From contig JALRIU010000013.1 in NCBI GenBank assembly GCA_023255355.1, positions 1-11,792 on the forward strand: DNA of 11,792 nt. Direction: 5' to 3'. This stretch comes from Pseudomonadales bacterium. GTDB lineage: Bacteria > Pseudomonadota > Gammaproteobacteria > Pseudomonadales > JAHEIH01. Of this stretch, positions 6,942-11,792 are shown one piece after another; position 1 is the first letter of the stretch, and the number at the start of each line of letters is the position of its first letter. The translations under genes were made by a program, and so were the position numbers. The notes below the pieces were generated by a model, which did no database searches, was not told where the DNA came from, and saw nothing but the letters and a program-made list of their open reading frames with translations.

Positions 6942-7733
6942 TTATTTACCTTTGAAATTAGCAGGGCGTTTTTCAAAAAACGCTGAGACACCTTCAACGA
7001 AATCATAGCTATGGAAACATTCATCTTGTAGCTTAGCTTCTAATGCCATGGTGCTTCTGAGACTATGATCAGCGGCATGCAGCAGAATGTTTTTTGAGCG
7101 CTTAACCGCCATTGGCGCTCTAAGCGCCAATTTTTCAGCCAATGTTAGTACTGCCTGTTGCAGCTCGTTAGCTGCGACAACGTTATTGCACAATCCAGCC
7201 GAAAGACACTCTTGGCTATTCATTTGCTGGGAAAATGCCGCCATAGCAAAGGCTCGCTTGTGGCCCAGTCGATCAAGTAAGAATTTGTGCATACCTCCGT
7301 CAGGGATCAAATTGATATTAGTAAACACTGAATACAGGTAGGCATTATCGGCCATCACGGCTAGGTCACAAGCTAACATAATTGAACCACCATAGCCTGC
7401 AGCCGCGCCATTAACAGCGGCTATAACGGGTTTGGCTCCATAAGCGATAGCCTCTATCACTGGATCGAACTCGCGTTCCAGTCGCTCAGTGATTACCCCT
7501 GGCAACTCTTTGTTGGGAATGTCATCGGTCAAGTCGGCACCAGCGCAAAAACCTTCGCCCACTGCATTAAGAATTATCACTCTTGTCTGCGGTTCTGCTT
7601 GAGCTTGTTTTAAAGCATCTGCAAGTTCAAGTAACATTGGCGTGTTAAGGGCATTTCTTGTTTGCGGACGGTTGAGCGTTACCGTGCTGACAAACTCCTC
7701 GTGATTAAGGATAACGTTCTGATATGAAGTCAT
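6942..7733 (-). CDS. Enoyl-CoA hydratase/isomerase family protein (crotonase fold, PaaG-like)
   Basis: This is a 263-residue cytoplasmic acyl-CoA enzyme. Crotonase-fold landmarks are NRPQTRNALN (21-30), the CoA/oxyanion loop GFCAGADL (61-68) and the second oxyanion segment NGAAAGYGGSIMLACDLAV (108-126). It ends with the usual EGVSAFFEKRPANFKG tail. Aligning by eye with classic hydratase, the two catalytic glutamates are absent: S117 sits near the first position and F137 near the second. Instead there is an aspartate in NLIPDGG (D145), the arrangement seen in PaaG and other isomerase-type members. Isomerisation of an unusual enoyl-CoA is therefore more likely than simple hydration, but the substrate is not known. 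It lies 9 bases downstream of the dehydrogenase gene, with an AGG in the gap, so the two form one operon transcribed leftward. Confidence 0.9.
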   Translation of the reverse strand: MTSYQNVILNHEEFVSTVTLNRPQTRNALNTPMLLELADALKQAQAEPQTRVIILNAVGEGFCAGADLTDDIPNKELPGVITERLEREFDPVIEAIAYGAKPVIAAVNGAAAGYGGSIMLACDLAVMADNAYLYSVFTNINLIPDGGMHKFLLDRLGHKRAFAMAAFSQQMNSQECLSAGLCNNVVAANELQQAVLTLAEKLALRAPMAVKRSKNILLHAADHSLRSTMALEAKLQDECFHSYDFVEGVSAFFEKRPANFKGK

Positions 7734-7742
7734 GGCCTGGCC

Positions 7743-8513
7743 TTATTTGGGGGGCATTCTGATTGCCGCATCCATTCGGATACACTCGCCATTTATATAA
7801 TCATTGTCGACAATGTGTAGTGACAATTTGGCAATCTCTGAGGGTTTTCCTAGGCGTTTTGGAAACACCGTGGCTGCAGATAGACCTGCGTAAACTTCTT
7901 CTGATAGTTCATCAAACAGTGGAGTGTGGATGATACCTGGTACAACAGTGTTTACTCGAATGCCAACAGAAGATAGATCGCGAGCCATAGGTAACGTCAT
8001 CGCCACAATGGCACCTTTAGTTGCAGAGTAAGCCACTTGGCCGATTTGGCCCTCGTAGGCTGCTACAGAAGCCGTGTTAATAATCACACCTCGGCCACCA
8101 TCATCATTGATTGGTTGGTTATTAGCCATTGCAGCTGCAGCAAGGCGACACATATTGAAAGTACCCACCTGATTGACCATGACAACTTTCATGTAATCAT
8201 CTAGCGAGTGTGGCCCATTGCGGCCTAATGTTCGAGAACCTATACCGATACCAGCATAGTTATTAACGATATGAATATCTCCAAAGTCGGCAGAGACTTG
8301 AGTTATAGCTTGTTCAACGTTTTCGGCATCGGCAACGTTTACTTTGTAAAATTTAACGTGATCTCCAAGGCGCGCTGCAGCAGCTTGACCGGCCGTTTCG
8401 TTAAGATCAAAGATGGCTACGTTTGCACCATTTGCTGCATACAATTCTGTGGTGCCTAATCCTAGACCAGATGCGCCACCAGTCACGATGGCTGTTTTCC
8501 CTTTAATGTCCAT
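7743..8513 (-). CDS. Short-chain dehydrogenase, HSD10/3-hydroxyacyl-CoA dehydrogenase type
   Basis: This is a 256-residue NAD-dependent Rossmann enzyme. Counting from MDIKGK, the cofactor motif TGGASGLG is at 11-18 and D36 follows beta strand 2, which indicates NAD(H) preference. The catalytic set is N114, S149, Y162 and K166 (INTASVAAYEGQIGQVAYSATKG). The C-terminus (INGECIRMDAAIRMPPK) and the RLG..SE block closely follow human HSD10 as I recall it, so oxidation of a 3-hydroxyacyl-CoA, possibly branched, is the best guess. The usual NNAG/NCAG motif is NYAG here (Y86). I start at ATG 8513, which has GAGA about 8 bases upstream. An in-frame TTG at 8519 would add two residues but leaves no room for that ribosome site. 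First gene of the operon with the crotonase-fold gene; divergent from leuE. Confidence 0.9.
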   Translation of the reverse strand: MDIKGKTAIVTGGASGLGLGTTELYAANGANVAIFDLNETAGQAAAARLGDHVKFYKVNVADAENVEQAITQVSADFGDIHIVNNYAGIGIGSRTLGRNGPHSLDDYMKVVMVNQVGTFNMCRLAAAAMANNQPINDDGGRGVIINTASVAAYEGQIGQVAYSATKGAIVAMTLPMARDLSSVGIRVNTVVPGIIHTPLFDELSEEVYAGLSAATVFPKRLGKPSEIAKLSLHIVDNDYINGECIRMDAAIRMPPK

Positions 8514-8601
8514 AATCAATTCTCAAAAGAGATTAGGCTATCCCATTGTTGCCAAAAAGAGCAATGCAAAAATCGCCAAAGGTACTCATATTAAAGTCAT
8601 A

Positions 8602-8620
8602 TCTTGCTAGTCTTGCTTAG
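8602..8620. repeat. Imperfect 9-10 bp tandem repeat upstream of leuE
   Basis: TCTTGCTAG (8602-8610) is followed directly by TCTTGCTTAG (8611-8620), identical but for one inserted T. It lies 40-58 bases before the leuE start, inside the 146-base divergent gap shared with the dehydrogenase operon. It is a candidate regulator site; I cannot assign the protein. No convincing -35/-10 pair stood out. Confidence 0.35.
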
Positions 8621-8634
8621 CTGACTTAGAGTGT

Positions 8635-8652
8635 CGCCCATTATAGGGGGCG
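8635..8652 (+). promoter_or_regulatory. Hairpin enclosing the leuE ribosome-binding site
   Basis: CGCCC (8635-8639) can pair with GGGCG (8648-8652), which overlaps the AGGGGG Shine-Dalgarno at 8645-8650. The start ATG is at 8660. Such pairing could hide the ribosome site when folded; it is only 5 bp, so its effect is uncertain. Confidence 0.35.
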
Positions 8653-8659
8653 TTTTATT

Positions 8660-9307
8660 ATGTTTTTTGGCATCGTTGATTTAACGACGTATATCTTGGG
8701 CACTATTTTTATTATTTTGATTCCAGGCCCAAATTCTATCTATGTAATGACGACTTCATCACGCCAGGGAGTTCATGCTGGAATAGCAAGTGCTGCTGGT
8801 GTTTTTGTTGGCGATTCTATTTTGATGTTGCTTGCCTCGCTAGGCGCTGCTGCAGTCCTACACACGTTGCCTTCTGTGTTTTTAGGTATACAGGTGGTAG
8901 GTGCCATTTATTTGATGTGGTTGGGTTATGGGCTGTTGACACAAGCAAAACTTAACTGGACGTCTCGTCATCAAGCATATGATGCCCCTAAGGTAACTAT
9001 AGATAAACGTCATCCTTTCAAGCGAGCATTGTTGATTAGTTTGGTTAACCCCAAGGCAATTTTATTTTTTGTATCTTTTTTTGTGCAATTTGTTTCACCA
9101 GAATACGAATATCCATGGCTGAGTTTTTTGATTTTAGCGATCATTCTGCAGGTGTTTAGTGTTGCATATCTTGCAACGCTTATTTGGGGCGGAGTTAGTT
9201 TAGCTAATTTATTCGCACGTCGCAGAGGTTTGAGTGCCATAGGAAACGCATTAGTTGGTATAGCTTTTATCAGTTTCGGTTTAAAAATGCTGGTTGAAAT
9301 TTATTAG
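8660..9307 (+). CDS. leuE: Leucine/amino-acid exporter, LysE/RhtB family (LeuE-like)
   Basis: This is a 215-residue inner-membrane protein with about six hydrophobic segments. The family signature PGPN is at residues 22-25 (FIILIPGPNSIYVM), followed by GIASAAGVFVGDSILMLLA. The second-half motif is LVNPKAILFFVSFFVQF (N130-P131-K132), then GNALVGIAFISFG near the end. These blocks and the length match E. coli LeuE closely as I recall it. LeuE-type proteins export leucine and some related neutral amino acids using the proton gradient. The start ATG has AGGGGG 9 bases upstream. E. coli leuE is known to respond to Lrp; no Lrp site can be called here by eye. It is a single-gene unit, divergent from the dehydrogenase operon. 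Confidence 0.88.
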   Translation: MFFGIVDLTTYILGTIFIILIPGPNSIYVMTTSSRQGVHAGIASAAGVFVGDSILMLLASLGAAAVLHTLPSVFLGIQVVGAIYLMWLGYGLLTQAKLNWTSRHQAYDAPKVTIDKRHPFKRALLISLVNPKAILFFVSFFVQFVSPEYEYPWLSFLILAIILQVFSVAYLATLIWGGVSLANLFARRRGLSAIGNALVGIAFISFGLKMLVEIY

Positions 9308-9464
9308 GTTTCTCAAACAGCTATTCTTGCCATCAATACTCTATATTTATGGTAAAAACATAGTCATATTTGCTGAATTTTTTTGAGAATATCATCCATT
9401 TAGGCGTGTTTCCTTCAACCTGCTAATGTTAAGATAAATAAAATTACTTTTCTAAGGCTATGTC
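9308..9464 (+). other. AT-rich gap between leuE and maeA
   Basis: These 157 bases hold no recognisable gene. TTCTCAAA (9310-9317) and TTTGAGAA (9382-9389) are complementary, but the arms are 64 bases apart, so a clean terminator for leuE is not evident. The maeA promoter presumably lies in the right half, near the AT-rich stretch at 9425-9448, but no convincing -35/-10 pair is visible. Confidence 0.3.
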
Positions 9465-11138
9465 ATGAGCGAACGTCCTATATTTATTCCCTATGCTGGT
9501 CATATGTTGCTTGAAGCGCCGCTGCTTAATAAGGGTAATGCGTTTACTCTTGAAGAGCGCCGCGAATTTAATCTCACTGGCTTACTCCCTGCCAATGTTG
9601 AGACAATTGAAGAACAAGTAGCGCGCGTCTACGAACAATTACAATCATTCGAAAAACCTATCGATAAGCATATTTTCCTTAGAAACATTCAGGACATTAA
9701 TGAGACGGCTTATTACCGTTTGGTTGTCGAAAATCTTGAAGAAATTATGCCATTAATATACACCCCGACTGTAGGTGAGGCCTGTCAACGTTTCTCCCAC
9801 ATTTACCGTCGTAAACGGGGTATCTTCATTAACTATGAAGATATGGATCGTATCGATGAAATCCTACATAACGTGACCAAGCAAAACGTTAAGGTTTTAG
9901 TCGTAACGGATGGCGAACGTATCTTGGGACTTGGTGACCAAGGTATTGGCGGTATGGGTATCTCCATTGGTAAACTTTCACTCTATGTTGCTTGTGGTGG
10001 AATTAGTCCTGCCAATACTTTGCCTGTCGTGTTGGATGTAGGTTGTAATAATCAAAGTTTATTGGATGATCCTATGTATATGGGCGCCCGTCATAAACGT
10101 ATTACCGGTGAGCAGTATGACGAATTCATGGAGACCTTTATTGGTGCAGTTAAACGTCGCTGGCCAGAAGTTATTTTACAGTTCGAAGATTTTGCAAAGG
10201 ACAACGCTGATAGGTTACTTAAGAAATATCGCGACCAATTATGCTGTTTTAATGATGACATTCAGGGCACCGCTGCGGTCACCGTAGCTACCTTAATTTC
10301 TGCAGCCTATTCCAAAGGTGAAAAACTCAAAGATCAACGCGTAGTTATTGTCGGTGGTGGTTCAGCTGGCTGTGGTATCGCAGAAATGATTATCCAGAAA
10401 ATGGTATCTGAGGGTCTGGATGAAACCGCTGCTCGCCGCAATATTTTCTTGGTTGGACGCAACGGTTTATTTGTCGATAACATGCAAAAGTTGACAGAGG
10501 CACAAACGCCTTTGGCCTATCCTGCGGAATTGATCGCTGACTGGACAAGTACCGAAGTGCTTCACAATGTTGTTGATCACGCTAAGGCATCAGTTATTAT
10601 TGGTGTCACAGGTCAGCCAGGGCTGTTCGATCAATTGTTGATGAACATAATGCAACGTCATACTGAGCGTCCTATTGTCTTCCCTCTTTCTAATCCTACC
10701 TCCTGTATGGAAGGTAATCCTGCTGATATTCTCGGTTGGACCGAAGGCAAAGCGATTATTGCTACAGGTAGTCCTATCGCGCCGATCCATTTGAATGGTC
10801 AAACCCATCATATTGCACAATGCAATAACAGCTATATTTTCCCTGGATTAGGTTTGGGTGTGTTGGCAAGTAAGGCTACCCGTATCAGTGATGGCATGCT
10901 CATGGCTGCTGCTGAAACGTTGGCCAGTTTAGCGCCCGCGGTTGAAAATGGTGAGGGTAATTTGTTGCCCGCCATAAAGGATATTCGCCGTATTAGTCAG
11001 GCGATAGCTGCCGAAGTATTTAAGCGGGCAATTGAAGATGGTTATGCTAAACCGTTTGATGATGATGAAATTAAAGACCGTATCCAGAAATATTGGTGGA
11101 GTCCTAAATATCGTCAATACCGCCGTGTGAGTTATTAA
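9465..11138 (+). CDS. maeA: NAD-dependent malic enzyme (malate to pyruvate and CO2)
   Basis: This is a 557-residue cytoplasmic enzyme, EC 1.1.1.38 type, that oxidatively decarboxylates malate. The N-terminus IPYAGHMLLEAPLLNKG and many internal blocks match E. coli MaeA as I recall it (about 565 residues). Visible active-site parts are Y99 in IYTPTVGEACQ, R152 in DGERILGLGDQGIGGMGI, K170 in GKLSLY, and the metal ligands E241-D242 in QFEDFA and D265 in FNDDIQGTAA. The NAD-binding loop is GGGSAGCG at 297-304, and CNNSYIFPGLGLG comes later. All key residues are present, so it should be active. The start ATG has AAGG at 9454-9457. It appears to be a single-gene unit closed by the hairpin at 11148. 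Cofactor preference for NAD is inferred from overall similarity to MaeA rather than to the larger MaeB type. Confidence 0.97.
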   Translation: MSERPIFIPYAGHMLLEAPLLNKGNAFTLEERREFNLTGLLPANVETIEEQVARVYEQLQSFEKPIDKHIFLRNIQDINETAYYRLVVENLEEIMPLIYTPTVGEACQRFSHIYRRKRGIFINYEDMDRIDEILHNVTKQNVKVLVVTDGERILGLGDQGIGGMGISIGKLSLYVACGGISPANTLPVVLDVGCNNQSLLDDPMYMGARHKRITGEQYDEFMETFIGAVKRRWPEVILQFEDFAKDNADRLLKKYRDQLCCFNDDIQGTAAVTVATLISAAYSKGEKLKDQRVVIVGGGSAGCGIAEMIIQKMVSEGLDETAARRNIFLVGRNGLFVDNMQKLTEAQTPLAYPAELIADWTSTEVLHNVVDHAKASVIIGVTGQPGLFDQLLMNIMQRHTERPIVFPLSNPTSCMEGNPADILGWTEGKAIIATGSPIAPIHLNGQTHHIAQCNNSYIFPGLGLGVLASKATRISDGMLMAAAETLASLAPAVENGEGNLLPAIKDIRRISQAIAAEVFKRAIEDGYAKPFDDDEIKDRIQKYWWSPKYRQYRRVSY

Positions 11139-11147
11139 GTATTTTCA

Positions 11148-11184
11148 AAGCAGTTACGTCAAATCTATATTGGCGTAACTGCTT
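11148..11184 (+). terminator. Hairpin terminator after maeA
   Basis: AAGCAGTTACGTC (11148-11160) pairs with GGCGTAACTGCTT (11172-11184): 13 pairs including one G-T wobble, with an 11-base loop, starting 9 bases after the maeA stop. The downstream T-tract is weak (ATCTTG, then TTTTT at 11196-11200). It may also serve the convergent aldolase remnant. Confidence 0.75.
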
Positions 11185-11198
11185 ATCTTGATGAGTTT

Positions 11199-11453
11199 TT
11201 AATAGCTAGAATCGACAGTGCTTTCTAGTCCTTTATATTCGGCGCAGAGTGCGCTAGTCGCACTTGCAAGAAGTAATGCATCAACGCCAACCGCTACAAA
11301 ATTGGCGCCCGCCTGAATAAACCTTTGATTAAGACCTTTGTCGGCACATAATACACCGCCGCCTAATGAATTATGGTTACAGCGTTTCAATCCATCTAGG
11401 ATGATATCGACAATAGTAGGGTGGTTACTTTGCCCTGCAAATAACTTTAATCG
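11199..11453 (-). pseudogene. 3' remnant of an HpcH/HpaI-family aldolase
   Basis: An open frame of 84 codons runs from just after an in-frame TAG (11454-11456) to TAA at 11199. It matches only the C-terminal third of the HpaI/GarL/RhmA aldolase family: AGQSNHPTIVDIILDGL, then GGVLCADKGLNQRFIQAGANFVAVGVDALLLASATSAL, corresponding to the family's 'GxxxxHPxV...I' and 'GIL...A..Y...GA.FVAVGVD..LL' blocks. Full-length members have about 250-265 residues, so roughly 170 N-terminal residues, including the metal-binding and catalytic part, are missing. The bases upstream of 11454 show no aldolase-like sequence in any frame. No good start codon or ribosome site is present; a TTG at 11390 is the only inner candidate. 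It is best read as a decayed gene. Confidence 0.75.
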
Positions 11454-11456
11454 CTA

Positions 11457-11598
11457 CATTACTTTGTTTTTCACCGGCTGTGGAAATTAACAAATTAATT
11501 AATGGTGAATTGACGCATTTTTTGCGTGCCGACTTGTGATTTTTCAACTTTCAATGCATGCTGTTTTCCGAATTATTTAACTAAGGTGGATTTGACTA
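11457..11598 (+). other. AT-rich leader region of the aldehyde dehydrogenase gene
   Basis: These 142 bases contain no gene I can support. There is one small perfect hairpin, ACGCA (11513-11517) with TGCGT (11523-11527) around five T's. AAGGTGG (11584-11589 region) is the ribosome site for the next gene. No clear -35/-10 pair is visible. Confidence 0.35.
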
Positions 11599-11792
11599 AT
11601 GAATCACGAAATTGATCGCGTGTTTGCGCTTCAACAAAAACATCAATGGGCAATGAAGGCTACAACCGCATCTGAACGAAAAGCGCTTTTAAATAAATTA
11701 AAAGATGCCGTCACTGCGCATGCTGATGATATCGTCGCTGCTGTGTTAGCAGATACTCGCAAACCTGAGCAGGAAATTCGTATTACCGAGGT
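11599..11792 (+). CDS. Aldehyde dehydrogenase family protein, N-terminal part (runs off the window)
   Basis: Only the first 64 codons are present, from ATG 11599 with AAGGTGGA about 8 bases upstream. The N-terminus (residues about 22-64: TASERKALLNKLKDAV, AHADDIVAAVLADTRKP, EQEIRITEV) has the arrangement of the first helices of NAD(P)-dependent aldehyde dehydrogenases, where 'R...L..L..A...H...I..AL..DF.KP..E....E' is typical, in particular of the group that includes ALDH3-like enzymes. The catalytic cysteine and glutamate lie beyond the window. Substrate cannot be stated. It is head-to-head with the aldolase remnant; aldolase and aldehyde dehydrogenase do occur together in aromatic-acid pathways, but that link is only suggestive here. 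Confidence 0.75.
   Translation, partial: MNHEIDRVFALQQKHQWAMKATTASERKALLNKLKDAVTAHADDIVAAVLADTRKPEQEIRITE

Noticed and set aside
9310..9389. Long-range stem as a leuE terminator
   Set aside because: The arms are 64 bases apart with only 8 pairs and an AT-rich interior; not convincing as a terminator.
11199..11390. A standalone 63-residue gene starting at TTG 11390
   Set aside because: Aldolase-like sequence continues upstream of that TTG to about 11445, showing this is the tail of a larger, broken gene rather than a small gene.
1..11792. Mobile elements, CRISPR arrays, tRNA or rRNA genes
   Set aside because: I saw no transposase or integrase motifs, no regularly spaced repeats, and no tRNA cloverleaf or conserved rRNA stretches on either strand.

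Overview
The window looks like ordinary chromosomal DNA of a Gammaproteobacterium, probably marine or aquatic. It is moderately AT-rich, with AT-rich intergenic gaps. The content fits: an RND efflux operon, close homologues of the E. coli proteins YdgJ, LeuE and MaeA, and a secreted DUF3718-type protein, a family I associate with Shewanella-like and other marine gammaproteobacteria. Genus cannot be fixed from sequence alone. I see no phage, plasmid, insertion sequence, CRISPR, tRNA or rRNA signal.

Left part (1-4236, + strand): the end of an RND periplasmic adaptor, a complete RND inner-membrane pump, and a YdgJ-like Gfo/Idh/MocA oxidoreductase. They are packed with a 2-base gap and an 8-base overlap, so they are probably one transcript. 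Next (4237-5276): a small membrane-anchored winged-helix regulator that has a Cys/His cluster but no sensor domain, then a small exported two-cysteine protein. The gap between these two holds a pair of interlocking inverted repeats, and a strong hairpin ends the segment.

Middle (5277-8513): a short TetR-type regulator and an AraC-type regulator are divergently transcribed from a 153-base gap that carries a 10-bp tandem repeat. Facing them is a two-gene leftward operon: an HSD10-like short-chain dehydrogenase followed by a PaaG-like enoyl-CoA hydratase/isomerase. Together these look like a small beta-oxidation-type module for an unusual acyl-CoA, with one or both regulators as candidate controllers (inference).

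Right part (8514-11792): leuE (amino-acid exporter) is divergent from the dehydrogenase operon. Then come maeA (NAD-malic enzyme) with a good hairpin terminator, the 3' remnant of an HpcH/HpaI-type aldolase on the minus strand, and the start of an aldehyde dehydrogenase that runs off the window.

I do not see a clear undescribed multi-gene system. The points most worth a second look are the truncated membrane winged-helix regulator with its Cys cluster and the structured RNA/DNA around it, the short TetR protein, the promoter-region tandem repeats, and the decayed aldolase gene.
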